Assembly: GCA_013054445.1 (NCBI GenBank)
Contig: JAAMPI010000093.1
Span: forward strand, 1-64,000
DNA: 64,000 bases
Direction of reading: 5' to 3'
Origin: Cudoniella acicularis
Lineage: Eukaryota; Ascomycota; Leotiomycetes; Helotiales; Helotiaceae
A program made the translations under genes and the position numbers. The first letter of the stretch is position 1, and every line of letters begins with the position of its first letter. Positions 1 through 11,333 of the stretch are shown piece after piece. The notes beneath the pieces are model-generated. The model made no database searches. It had not been told where the DNA came from and saw nothing but the letters and a program-made list of their open reading frames with translations.

Positions 1-398
1 GCGACTTGAAAAGACACCAACAGAGCGTGCATGGCAGCCGCATGTTTGCTTGCCCCGTATCTTCGTGTAAGCGCCATCGGCACGCTTTTGCGCGGAAGGA
101 TAATCTTGCGGAGCATTTGAAGCGTGTTCATCATCGGGCTGGGCAGCTTTCTATGAATAGGGATGCACCGGCTGCGGATACCGAGGATGGTTATTCTCCG
201 ATCGGTTCTGTGGAGGAGAGTGTGATGGGAGAGGAGGATGATGATGATGATGAATTTGAGGATGATGGGGAGGAAGTAGCGAGTTCGACACGGCTAGACA
301 AAGCGTCCTTGATTGCGAAGCTCCGGGAGCTCGAGGGAAGAAAAGCAAAATGCGATGGGGACATCGCTGCTTTGAAGAGGGTCTTGGCTATCATGTAG
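1..398 (+). CDS. C2H2 zinc-finger protein, C-terminal part
   Basis: The gene runs off the left edge; the frame is open from base 3 and stops at 396-398. The visible part holds the end of one finger (LKRHQQSVHG) and a second finger of the form C-x4-C-x12-H-x3/4-H, with CPVSSC followed by AFARKDNLAEHLKRVHH. This AFARKDNLxEHxKRVH pattern is common in fungal C2H2 proteins. After the finger come a very acidic Asp/Glu run (about residues 75-90 of the visible part) and a Leu/Lys-rich, probably coiled-coil tail ending in AALKRVLAIM. A nuclear DNA-binding role is inferred from the fingers. The target and the N-terminus are unknown. Confidence 0.8.
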   Translation, partial: DLKRHQQSVHGSRMFACPVSSCKRHRHAFARKDNLAEHLKRVHHRAGQLSMNRDAPAADTEDGYSPIGSVEESVMGEEDDDDDEFEDDGEEVASSTRLDKASLIAKLRELEGRKAKCDGDIAALKRVLAIM

Positions 399-2111
399 AA
401 TCCAAGAATTCGAGGATTGGGTTTGGTCAATTTCGGGAAAATTAGAGGCGTCAACAGCGAGACAGGAGTTTTTCGGGACTTTCTTCGAGACTGTCAATGA
501 AAAGACTACTTTTACATTAGCTGTAGTGACTATTTCTCTCATCAAGTGACAAAAAATGATACTTCTCGGCTGCACTTGCCAACGCTGTTCGTCAAAAAAT
601 CACCATTTCATGTTTTAAAACAAGAAAAAGGGAATCCATCTCGCAGAAACTTACCCATTCAGAACTTTCCCTTCCCACCTCCTCCTCCACCCCAAAAATC
701 AACACCTCGCATTTCATTTCATTTCAAAGAGCCAACCCAACCACTTCGATTCCACACCTCTCTTTCCCCTTCCACCGCCCTCAACAAATGACCTCAGTAG
801 CCCGCAGCCCTTCCATCAACGTCATAAATGCTATCCATCTCAACCAAATCAACATTGTATGTGAGTCAAAATGAGTGCTTACCTAACATGAAAAGAGACC
901 GGTCAACACTTAGCGTCTTCGAAAAACTATAAAAGGTCGATCGCTGCTCTTCTTCCTTTTCTTTTTCTCTTTTTTCTCCTCATCTTACTACCACCTCTTG
1001 CTATTTGACTAACTTTCGCTATCTACTCTACCATCTATCTACTATCTACTATTTATCTGCCATTTACCTGTTATATATCTGCCATCTTTCCTGTCATCTA
1101 CTCTGCCATATACTCTGCCATCTATCCTTCCATGTACCATGCTATACATATACCCTACTATTTCTCTGTCACTTCTCTGTCATCTACCTGCGATTTCTCT
1201 GCTATCTATCCTCCTATCTACCGCTTCTTTTTCTTTTCTTTTCCTTTCCTTTCCTCCCTTTCCCTTTCCCTTTCCCTTTCCTTTCTTTCTTTTTTCACGT
1301 TTTTNCCTTATCTTACTACTATCTCTTACTATCTGACTAACTTTTACTATCTATTCTACCATCTACATTACCATTTATCCTGTGATCTACTCTGCTATTT
1401 CTTTCAATTGTTCGCTATTTTTGTCCTGATATTTGCCATCTATCCTGCCATCATTCCGATCATCATCCTACCATCTATTCGCCATATATTTGCAATTTAT
1501 TCGCGATTTGTTTGGCTATATGTCTGGCTAGGTAGGTAGTCCATGCAAATTGGTCGGGCGGCGCTTGAGTGCTCAAATCACTTTAGATGGTTACTGATTT
1601 GAGAATTAGGTTTGTCTCATGAGATGTGCAAGGAAAACATTCGATTGCATCTACTAGATGTAGAATTTTGTGATAGTTGAATCGAAATGTATTTTTTGGT
1701 TTGACTTTGATCTTGTGCTTGTTTTGTGAGAATGCTGCTGATGCTGAGGAGATATATATACAGAGATTGGTATTTGGCAGAAATGTCTTCGAGATCTCGA
1801 ATCGTCGTAGAGTTTTGTAGTATTGTAGAGATGTGTTACTCGCGCTTGCGAGAAAAGGAAAGGGCCAGATGAGATTTGGCAATATATTTGCAATAAACCA
1901 CAATAAAACTTTTACCAGGAAACGAGCACAAGCAAGTGCACTGCTTTTTCCTTGAGATTTGATTTATTTTTGATACAAGCTCAAAGTGGATGATGGTTCG
2001 TGCTTCCAAACCAACACAACTCCATGATATACATCCCACACCAACCCACCCAATGCACAGTTTTCATGCCTCCCCAATACAATTGATATCATACACAACC
2101 CTCTTCTGCCG
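399..2111. other. intergenic, with TATA box and pyrimidine repeat tract
   Basis: No convincing gene. TATAAAAGG at about 929-937 is followed by a CT-rich stretch, which looks like a fungal core promoter and start region on the plus strand. It leads straight into a long pyrimidine tract (about 1005-1520) built of degenerate CTATCTAC/CCATCTAT units and, at 1215-1295, runs of TTTCCC. Open frames here are artefacts of low complexity. One undetermined base (N) is at 1305, inside the tract. 1550-2111 is probably the 3' flank of the uL13m gene. Confidence 0.6.
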
Positions 2112-2752
2112 CTATATCCTCACTTCCTCCTTCGCTAACGTACTACTCGCCACCTCATCCCCAGGATACTCAGCAATCATAGGCTTCCCCGCAAACCTCA
2201 CAATATTGCCCTTATACGGGTGCGCCTCGCCCTCAAACGCCTTCAAGCGATTTAACCTATCATCCCTCAACCTATTCTTTGGCAACATGCCACTAACCGC
2301 CTTCCTCAACACCTCAGCACCACCCAATTGCCCCATCAACGAATCCATATTTATACTCTTCAAACTGCCAGGCCGCGTGTTATGTCTGTAGTATGTTTTC
2401 TGCCAGCGTTTCTTGCCTGTGGTGTGTAAGGCGTTGCAGTTCGTGACGACGACGTAGTCGCCGCAGTCGGTTGAGGGGTCCCAGATCGGTTTGTGTTTGC
2501 CCATCAGGAGGATGGCGATGCGGGATGCGAGGCGTCCTAAGGGGGGCGGTGTGATGTGTGGGGAGGTCGGGCAGGGGATCGGGCGGATAGTGCTGAGGGC
2601 GTGGTGTGGGGTGGATGCTGAGATGTGGTGCCAGGTTCGGGAGTAGGCCAGTTTGGTCTGTTGATCTTGGATTAGTATTTCTCTTCTCTGACGATGGGGT
2701 TTAAGGGGGGAATATTTTGGGGGGGGCTTACCAAGCCATTGGTTTGCGACAT
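2112..2752 (-). CDS. MRPL23: mitochondrial large-subunit ribosomal protein uL13m
   Basis: Exons on the minus strand are 2732-2752 (ATG plus six codons, MSQTNGL) and 2112-2657, joined across a 74-bp intron with GTAAGC donor and CAG acceptor. The product is 188 aa, within the usual size of fungal mitochondrial L13. Recognisable L13 blocks are the N-terminal LAYSRTWHH, the GDYVVVTN strand, KKRWQKTYYRH and the MLPKNRLRDDRLNRLKAFEG helix region. The protein belongs to the large subunit of the mitoribosome; the bacterial homologue is an early 23S rRNA-binding protein. The 21-nt first coding exon fixes the start, because upstream frames carry no L13 similarity. It shares a 313-bp upstream region with CCS1, which is divergent. 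The symbol follows the yeast name for uL13m. Confidence 0.93.
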
Positions 2753-3065
2753 GGTGGAGACGGCCTCGAGGCCGATTGAGGTGGTGCGAGGAGCAGGAGG
2801 GTGGAGAATCGCTGGTGTTGGACTTTTGGTGTTGTGAGGTGAGGTCGCGATCGTGAATCTTTTGATGCCAAGACTTTTCTTTAGCTCTCCCGAGATACTG
2901 GGTACATGAGCCGAAGCGATGCGATTTCAAAGCACCCCCATCTCTTTCAACAACTAACTTTTATTATATTGCCCGACAATAAAACTACAAACTTTGCAGC
3001 CCTTTTGCTCCCCTTTGTTTGCGTTTGCTCTAAACATTTCAGATTTACGCCCTACCACCATCAAA
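2753..3065. promoter_or_regulatory. shared divergent promoter region, uL13m / CCS1
   Basis: The 313 bp between the two start codons must hold both promoters. A CT/CCACCATCAAA-rich leader lies just before the CCS1 ATG. I see no defined TATA box or operator. Confidence 0.5.
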
Positions 3066-4010
3066 ATGGCCATCACAACGTCATTCCAGGTAAAACCCTA
3101 CACTTCCGGCCTCGGCACAGTCACGTGTAATGTATAAAACTGACGGTTTCATAGACACTTTTTGCAGTGCCTATGACCTGCGAAAGTTGCATAAAAGACA
3201 TCTCTGGTTCACTTTTTAAGCTCAATGGAATACAGAAGGTTGAAGCGAATCTGAAAGACCAGCTCGTGACCATTGAAGGAACAGGTTCGTCCCATCCCCT
3301 TCATCGCGGAGATTCGACCATGTCACCGGACAACTGGCATAAAACGTGGTCCTGACCTGCAATCTTAGCACCGCCCTCTGCAATCGTAGCCGCGATCCAA
3401 TCGACTGGGAGAGATGCAATTTTGAGGGGTACAGGAGCTTCAAACAGTGAGTTACATGGAATCAGCTCATGTCAGGTGGGAATGTGTTGATTTTTCTTTT
3501 GTAGGCGCGGCCGTGTGCATTCTCGAGACTCATTCAGAGACTGTGTCGAATAAAGTCAGAGGTTTGGCGCGAATGGTTCAAGTCTCTCCTACACTGACTT
3601 TGATTGATCTTACGATTCGTGGGCTTTCGCCTGGCAGTTATTGGGCCACTATTAGAGAGACTGGTGATATATCACAAGGCGCTGTATCAACTCGAGGTAT
3701 TTGGACAGATCCTAAGGAGGGTGCTCTCAAGCCACGAGGTTTCCTGGGGACTGTGCATGTGGGCAAGGATGGGATTGGAAGTGTTTTCCTGGACAAACCA
3801 ATTCAAATTTGGGAAATGATTGGAAGGGGGATGGTTGTGTCAAAGCAACATGAAGGGGAAAGCAAGTTTGAGAAAAACGACGAAGATACACTCGTAGGCG
3901 TCATTGCCAGGAGTGCAGGTGTTTGGGATAATGACAAAACAGTTTGCTCTTGTTCGGGGAAGACGTTGTGGGAGGAAAGGGAGGATGAGGTCAAGAAGGG
4001 CATGTTGTGA
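3066..4010 (+). CDS. CCS1: copper chaperone for Cu/Zn superoxide dismutase
   Basis: Four exons, 3066-3089, 3155-3284, 3369-3446 and 3505-4010, join in frame to give 245 aa, the usual length of fungal CCS/Lys7. Domain 1 is an Atx1-like heavy-metal domain with the copper-binding motif MTCESC (Cys17 and Cys20). The middle is the SOD-like docking domain (RGLSPGSYWATIRETGDIS, FLGTVHVGKDGIGSVFLD). The C-terminal domain 3 carries CSC (Cys225 and Cys227), which in this family passes copper and makes the disulfide in SOD1. All three functional elements are present, so it should be active. It acts in the cytosol and the mitochondrial intermembrane space. Next downstream is noxR, whose complex makes superoxide. 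Confidence 0.95.
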
Positions 4011-6607
4011 AGATATATCGGACGATAAATGGTCTTCTGGTGGTATGTGGTGGGCTGATAGCGGTTTTAGAAGTCGAAAGAGGAAATGCTGAAGAATAAA
4101 GGAAGGCCCGCAGGGCCGCAGCTAAGCCCACAATGGTAGCTGTCAAACGTTAAGCCTTCATGCATGTCCGACAAACGTCTCGGGTTGCTGTGAGTGGACC
4201 TGCTGAATTGCTTGTTTATGAGCTAGCAAGCCTTGAGGCCGATCAAATCGAGTTTCCAAACGTCAAAGGGAGCCTCCCGTTCATTGCGGCCCCACTACGC
4301 AGAAACCCCATACCAAATGATTGGAAAGGGGTCAAGGGAGGCTCAGAGTTGAGACGACTTCGGAAATTCTGCCGTTTTGTAGATCAGTTCAGCATCATGC
4401 CGCAGGGTCTCTAGAGGCACGATAGATATCTGATGAAATAATTTATGCTGAATACCATCTGTCAGGGGTTCCAAGTACCTTCGCCCTGGTGTCTCAAACG
4501 GCCTTGAGGCGCAAGCGGGTTTCGTGAGCCTCTTCTGACACTGCCAAGAATTTTTGCGCACAGGGCGAGACTGACGACACAGCGATGAGCTTATCTGAGG
4601 AAGGCTAATTAATCGTAGGCTGAGGCTATAGCAATGTTGCTTTTGCATCGACTTCTGGGTGTTTGTAGGTAAATTGTGATGTGGCTGTGGGTCGAAGGAT
4701 CGCCGCGCGCACTGTTGTCGCGGTGCCGTACGTATACATATTCCCTAGGCGGGTCCCCAATTCCAAGGCCAGAGCCAGGTTGTCGTGACTTGCGAACTCT
4801 AGAGTTGCGAACTTGCGACGTAGAGTTGGCCCCTTGGGGCTGACGGCAATCATGGCATGCGAAGAGCGCAAAGTGTTGTCATGAGGCCATCACATCACGT
4901 CGGCCCAGCGTCAGCGTCAGAAATAGACAAGTGAACTATCGAATGATGAAAACCAATAGTGACTTTGGCAGAAATCTCTCGTTTTGGAACAGGCCCGGTT
5001 GAGGATATGTAGGTAATTGAGTTGTGCTCGACCGCGAGTTGGTTGAAGCAACAAACTCGCATCCGGGCTCTACGCGCCCTGCAACGCCTCTCGTGACAGA
5101 AGCACAGCGAGCCACAGCGAACCACCACAACCACCCAATCGGCAGGCAGGCGCAACGATGGAACACCCGCTGCTTTGGCGAAGGAGATGGAAGCTTCATC
5201 AGTGTTCGCCAGGCCTCACATGTGGCCAGCCGGGATCAGAGGGGCACGATGTTCCCAGCGATTGTTCTTGTTGCAGGGCGACGTTGGGCCGGCTTGCGGG
5301 TTGTGTGTGGGTTGAGGGTGGCTTGGGCCAAGTCAGAGAGGTGTGAGAGAGTCCCAGCTGTGACCCGGGCCTGCTTCTGCTTGAATTCAATAAGCCTTGA
5401 TCCTCATCGCACTCATCGCACTCAGCCAGTTACCCAGTTACAGCTGGCTCTCAGGCTCTGGGAGGCACGGCCTTTGGGAGGCTTGTCAAGTTGTCCCGTC
5501 GAACACCTGCACCTGCACCTGCACCTGAACCTCCTGCCTCCTGCCCCTCGGTAGCTTTTACCTGCCTGCTCTGAGGGAAAAGAATCAAATGATTCCAGCG
5601 GAGGAGCCCGTCAAACACTAGGCTTAATTCAAGCAGCAAGCAGATGCAAGCGACCAGCCACCCGCTTCTGCTTGTGCTGGAACTCTTCTTAGATCCGTCA
5701 CAATCCCCCTCTGCATCGGCGTCTGCAAAGCCTCTCCTTACCCCTAATCGAGACACTTCTAGTGACTTCACTGGCTTCACTCAAATCATCCTTTACAAAC
5801 ATCGCCGCCATCTGCAGCCTTAACTTCACGGGCACGCTCATTTTCTGGAGAAGTTGACGCTTGCCGCCGCATCTAACTTTGCTTCTGCTCAGCACCTGCC
5901 CTCGGCCGCCTTGTGACAAGAACCCGACCCTGTTCGGCCTATTCAACTTTCCAATCGCCGCATTGTCGACGTACTGGCTGCATGAAAAGGATCCACTGTA
6001 GCTTGGACCAGCCCCCCCCCCGCCCACTACCAATTCGACCATCGTGTTACGCGCTGCCCTTCCGTCTTTGACTCGTACTACTCCTCCACCCACTCATTTC
6101 TTCCCACACCTCACCGCAACCACCAACAGCTGCGAGCCAGCGCAAATCCTTCCGTACCTTACATTCTTACCCTCCCTCGCTGCACCTTCAACTTTTTTGC
6201 ATCTCTTTTCCAACAATCCGTGGTCCTACCGCCGATCATCGACACACTCTCTTCCGTCGTATCCAACAAGGCTTATCTGCAGCAACATCACGTACTAATC
6301 TACTATCTACTATCAACCACATTAAAGTAATTTCCACGGGAACCCCGCAGTCCACCGGCCTACCGATCAGCGTTTCTAAGGCATCAAGAAGCAACAGAAC
6401 TGGAGAACGTTGAAGCCTCGGAGGATATTAAGAAAACTCGGTTCGGAGCTGGATTATCGGAACACTACGCGCTCTGGAAACCAGAGTTGGACAGTTCACC
6501 ACATCAACCTCGAGTTCTACAAAGATTGACGGCTGGTCGCTCACGAAGCGACCAGCGATTGAACAACTACAGCTCGCTCGGTCGAAAGGGAGAATTGTGC
6601 TGCGAAA
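4011..6607. other. long intergenic region and 5' leader of noxR
   Basis: About 2.6 kb without a supported gene. The last 1 kb or so before noxR is rich in C and CT (a C9-10 run near 6011-6020, many CCTCC/CACC stretches) and looks like promoter plus a long untranslated leader. Short open frames here show no family similarity and overlap each other on both strands. Confidence 0.55.
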
Positions 6608-8461
6608 ATGTCTCTGAAACAGGTAAGTTACAGACTCGGGAAACTTTTTGACGGCTCAGGGCTTATGTTCTGGATTAGGAAATCGAGACCTGGGTGAAGG
6701 CACTCACCCACTATGACAATAATGAATTCGACGAGTCTCTGAAAGAATTTGACGGCATCTCGGATACCTCGAAAATCCTTTTTAATTGCGGTGTGATTCA
6801 TGCAACTCTTGGCGAGCATGAGAAGGCGGTTAGTAGCACAGCTTTCATCCCATCTGCGTACTCTAACAATTTTTAGGTCGAGTGCTACCAGAGAGCTGTG
6901 CGATTGGACCAATACCTCGCGGTTGCATATTTCCAACAAGGCGTATCGAATTTTCTGGTCGGCGACTTTGAGGAGGCATTGGCGAATTTCAACGATACCT
7001 TGTTATACTTGCGAGGAAACAACGTGATCAACTACGCCCAGCTTGGTCTTATGTTCAATCTTTATTCTTGCGAAGTTCTGTTCAATCGTGGATTGTGCTA
7101 TATATACCTGCAACAAAAGGAAGCGGGAATGCAGGACTTTTCTTTCGCTGTAAAGGAAAAGGTCGTTGAAGATCATAATGTTATTGACGAGGCTATTCGG
7201 GAAGAAGCAGAGGTATGTTAATCTCGGATTAAAGTGATAGCGGGGCACGGCTAACAGTTTCTAGGGTTATACCGTTTTTTCCATTCCCGTTGGTGTTGTA
7301 TATCGTCCGAATCAAGCCAAGGTCAAGAATTTGAAGACAAAGGACTACTTGGGAAAAGCTCGTTTGGTAGCTGCTTCAGATCGATCAAATGCCTTCACTG
7401 GCTTCGCTGGTTCCGAGATCAAAAATGTAAGCCTGGGAAATGAAAAACCAGAATATTCGCTAATCCAGTTAGGCTGGCAAACTCGATGTCAAGGACGATC
7501 GTCCGGCCGACAGCATCTCCTATGCTGCATCAAATCTTGTCAAGCCTGGTCTCTCAAGTAAACGACAACAATCAGAGCCTCCTCTCAATCGCAATGTCTT
7601 CCCACCTACTCCCCCCCCTGAGTCTGAGAAGTCCACCAACTCTGGTAGCAATCAGATGAGTCGAGGAGCTTCAGTTCGAAACGGACCAAAACCAATGCCT
7701 GCGAAGCTGAATATCGAGAAGGCTCGACCTCAAGAAGGGTATGAAATTCGTGATGATGGGAGATCCCCTCCAGGTCCACAAAGACGCGGCACCACCAGGA
7801 CTGCCTCAGAACCACGAGGACCACCATCTAGACAATATTCAACCAGAACCAGTCCACGCTCTCGTCCTCAACCGAGCAGAAGAACATCAGAAGAAGAAGA
7901 TGATGAATACCCGGATGAGCTTTACGACATGTATTCAGGAGGTTCACGCAATAGCCGGTCCACCGCTAGACGACAGCCGAAGTACATCGAGGAAGAGGAG
8001 GAATATGCAAGTGATTACGACGATGGATCTTTCGATGAGGACGAATTTGAAATGGTTTCTAGCCGACCTCCTCCAAAATCACGTGCCCCATCAACAGCCG
8101 GTGGCCGTGGATCATCAAGGCGACCTGATATTCGAAAAATCCGTGTCAAGGTTCACTCGGAAGATGTACGATATATCATGATCGGAACAGCCATAGAATT
8201 CCCAGATCTTGTCGACAAAATAAGGGACAAGTTCGACCTCCGCAAGCGTTTCAAGATCAAGGTCCGTGATGACGATTTGCCAAACGGAGATATGATCACC
8301 ATGGGAGATCAGGATGATTTGGATATGGCTCTTATGACTGTGAAAGCAACAGCGAAGAGGGAACGATTAGATATGGGGAAGATGGAAGTAAGTATTTTCT
8401 CATTTTCGCTTTTGATCAAATGCTAACATTACTTCTCTAGTTATGGGTACAAGAAGTTTAA
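6608..8461 (+). CDS. noxR: NADPH oxidase regulatory subunit NoxR (p67phox-like)
   Basis: Six exons, 6608-6622, 6679-6828, 6877-7212, 7265-7426, 7473-8387 and 8441-8461, give 532 aa. Residues 1 to about 190 form the TPR region (repeats around HYDNNEFDESLKEFD, LFNCGVIHATLGEHEKAV, AVAYFQQGVSNFLVGDFEEA), which in p67phox/NoxR binds Rac. It is followed by the activation-domain-like segment YTVFSIPVGVVYRP. A Pro-rich, then acidic linker leads to a PB1 domain at about 439-532, starting IRKIRVKVHSEDVRYIM and containing RDDDLPNGDMITMGDQDDLD. The family activates NoxA/NoxB to make superoxide for hyphal differentiation and infection structures. The first exon has 15 nt and the last 21 nt; both fit the phase exactly. 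Confidence 0.95.
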
Positions 8462-8919
8462 TGACCGTTATGAGAATTTCCTTTGGCGAACCCTTCTAGA
8501 TTTTATCAGCATCAAAATATACCAGCGAGCGATCTACGCATATCTAGAAGGGGATGGAGTCTATTGTTTTCCTTTTCCTCGTATATAATTTACACCACTC
8601 GTCTGGGACGGCAATGTATTGTGTGCGGTAGCTATCTGATATAGCTTACAACAGTACTCTTAAAGAGAAATGGAGGATGTAGCTTTATTGAAATACAGGC
8701 TTATAAGTTTCATCATTCGTCTTGTGTATGAACGCCGTTGTCTATGAACGCCTTGATGTGTCTTGTCGTCATAAAAAATCTAAGCAATCTCGAGCTAGGT
8801 TTCGTCTAGGTATTCTTTCTTTCCCAGAGTATCACTTTTGGTACAGTATTTCTTACATCGGCATTCTCCTCATTTCCTCCATTGTCCAATACTTCCTCAT
8901 ATTCTCTGCCCCTAAAGTT
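8462..8919. other. convergent 3' region, noxR / hemerythrin gene
   Basis: 458 bp between two converging genes. It holds the 3' flank of noxR (AT-rich, TATATAAT-like stretches near 8580). Nothing else is seen. Confidence 0.6.
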
Positions 8920-10074
8920 TTAACCTCCTGATCCAAATGCTTCCACAGGACCTCCCCCCCAACAATCCATCTTCTCCTTCATAACACTCAACTCCAACTC
9001 CCTCTCACCACTTCTCACACTCTCCAGATACGCCTCAAACAAATCCATACCTTTATGGATATCTTTATGTTGCTGCAGGAGTTCGGCTGTGTTGCGGAAT
9101 TCGGGCATCTTTCGCCGGAGGATGGGAAATATGTGTTGTTCTTCGATGGCATGGTGTGTGGAGAGGTGGTGGCAGAAGGAGAGGCCGGTGCTGAGGAAGG
9201 TTTTGAGGGACATGGAGGGGGCTCGGCGGTTTTGGACGCAGGAGGTATGGAGGGTTGTCCAGGTTTGGCGGAAGCGATTGTGCTATTACCGGTATGGTTA
9301 GCTAAGAAGAAAGGAGGGTGTGGAGGAGAGCCTGGGACTGTGGGGAAGGAATAGGGCAAAATTGGATCTTTGGATTGTTTTATTTGGAAGGTAAAAGGAG
9401 GCGTAGTGGGGGGTTGGTGGGATGAGGGGTAATAGGCATTGTCTTGCTATGAAGAAAGTAGAGTCGCCCGCCATTTGTAATTCGCAGATTGCGTAACTAA
9501 ACGAAATAAAAGCTTCGCATTCGGTGTCGTATAATTTGCACAGATGGTTTGGGAGTATGTTTCTCGAGTTTCTTGCGTGCTTGATACATGTTTCCCAACC
9601 CTCGTTTGGCTTCAACGCGACCAGAGCGCGATCACTCAAAAGCGTAAGGCTGCAAACATGACCCCGACCAACGCAATGCCACAGACTCCAACAACAAAAG
9701 ATAAAATCAGCACTCACGAAATATTCCATATGTTCCGCCATACTATTGTACACTCTAAACTCCGCCGCACTAAGTTTTGGAAGCTGAACCTCCTCTTTCT
9801 GCTCCTCCTTCTCTACAGCCTTAACAGCCTCCTCCCTCGCCTCATTCCCCTCCAAAATCTTAGCCTCGTCTTGTTGATCTGCCATTATGCGGGGGAAATT
9901 CTGCTTCGATGGCGCAGAGCAGGTGAAATTGCGTCTGCAAGTCGGATATTCGAGCGCAGGTAACAACGTAGTCGGAAATCTAGCGGAGGAGACTTTCGAA
10001 TAATAGACGACGGTCGACGCGCTGATGCTGCGGGGAAGCGGGCTCAGGGATAGAGTGAGCAAATGAGGCCGCAT
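8920..10074 (-). CDS. hemerythrin-domain protein, probable mitochondrial presequence
   Basis: Two minus-strand exons, 9718-10074 and 8920-9282, join in phase (TTC|CAC) to 239 aa. The hemerythrin/HHE domain starts at FRVYNSMAEHMEYF and runs across the junction into HNRFRQTWTTLH. The further metal-ligand helices contain FCHHLSTHHAIEEQHIF and LLQQHKDIHKGMD. The first 60 or so residues are rich in Arg/Ser/Leu without acids (MRPHLLTLSLSPLPRSIS, later CRRNFTCSA), which looks like a mitochondrial targeting sequence. A second Met at residue 64 (MADQQDEA) could start a cytosolic form. The intron is 435 bp, several times longer than others here; I found no extra exon in it. The family binds a di-iron centre; its role here is unknown. 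Confidence 0.82.
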
Positions 10075-11333
10075 TTAGGTATGAAGGGGAGTCGCGGAGG
10101 CAGTGGATGCATGGTTATATTTGAGGAGAGGAGTGCTTGTTTGGAGGGTTTTTCATTAGTGGCTTGTTCGTGAGTAGTCTGTTCGCTGACTGAAAGCTTT
10201 ATCAGGATTCGATGGTGGGCGATAAAGTTGCGCTCCGCTCCGGACAACAGCGGACGCCGAGAATATCCGATCACGTGTGTTTTCGCTTAGAAAAGGGGTT
10301 TCTGACCTCCTTTATCGCTTGAAATGCAGCAAGTCTTGCCTCAATGCGGTTTAGTCTACCATAGTTCTGTCTTCTAAGCATTTGCAACAAGTTTTGGAGT
10401 CTTTATTGGCTAATTCCGTTCTTCAAGCGAAGCCAAAATCATTATTTCCAAAGCTGGGGAGTGATGAAATGACCTAGTTAAATCTTGAGACGCAAAGTTT
10501 AAGCGACTTTCGTCTTATTCAATACTGTCGCCAATTTCAGATATCCTATACGAGGCATATATACGGTTTGTCCACTCGTTACCGCCCTTTGACAGCATAA
10601 AATACCCCCTTCCCTCCCTTTTCTTCCTTCCTTTCTTCTTCAAAACTCATCTCCACAACCTTCCTCTATCTCCGATCGTACCTGCCTCAAGAATCTTGAG
10701 GCACCTATATTTTATCAACTCAACATTCTATTCCTTTAATTGCATACCAGCACAAACCATCTTGTTCAAAACTCCATGTCAATCCCAACCATCTCTACCC
10801 CCAACCACCTTCAATTTCAACCATTACCCTACAACATTCTCTCACGTTTTGGATATTAAGTAGCACTTGCTACATGCTGGTTAGTACACTCCGGTGATTT
10901 TCACTTACATCTTCATGCTTTAATTATGAAGCCCTTTTGCAATACTTGGTGGAGTCGGTGGCGGTTAGAATGTTCTCAAGGATGTCAAGGATTGAGGTCT
11001 TCAATGCAGAGCAGCAGTGAACTTATCCACGAATTTTTTACTATTTCCGTTTCAGCAGCGGACCTAAATCCGCGGCCTCCTGGAATAAATCCTCGTGAAG
11101 GGAATAAATTTTCCGCAAAAGGAGGTGGGCTCGCCTAATCATACAGAGGTCATGAGCGCCGGCTCGTCTTCTAGACAGAATCATTGACGACATGACTAAA
11201 ATACTCACGAAGGGGAAGCCACCCCATACTATGCCCTACCTAAAAAGGTCATCTTTCAAAGTAAGCTTCCTTCAATCTCTAAATATCATTTCCGCTGTCA
11301 TTTTGCCCCTCCTTTTCTCAAAGCCGTCCCAAA
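10075..11333. other. intergenic, promoter-like segment without a clear gene
   Basis: About 10590-10650 has CATAAAATA followed by a CT-rich run and an A/C-rich leader, as in expressed fungal genes. The only early frame is a 27-codon ORF at 10776-10859 (starts MSIPTISTPN). It may be the promoter and leader of the decayed GT8 gene downstream, or of an unannotated transcript. Confidence 0.5.

Noticed and set aside
1005..1539. Open frames of 65-135 codons in the pyrimidine tract
   Set aside because: Composed of Leu/Tyr/Phe/Ser repeats from low-complexity DNA, open in several frames at once.
4926..6298. Overlapping 80-176 codon frames upstream of noxR
   Set aside because: Both strands are open because of C/G-rich leader DNA; no family motif and no splice support.
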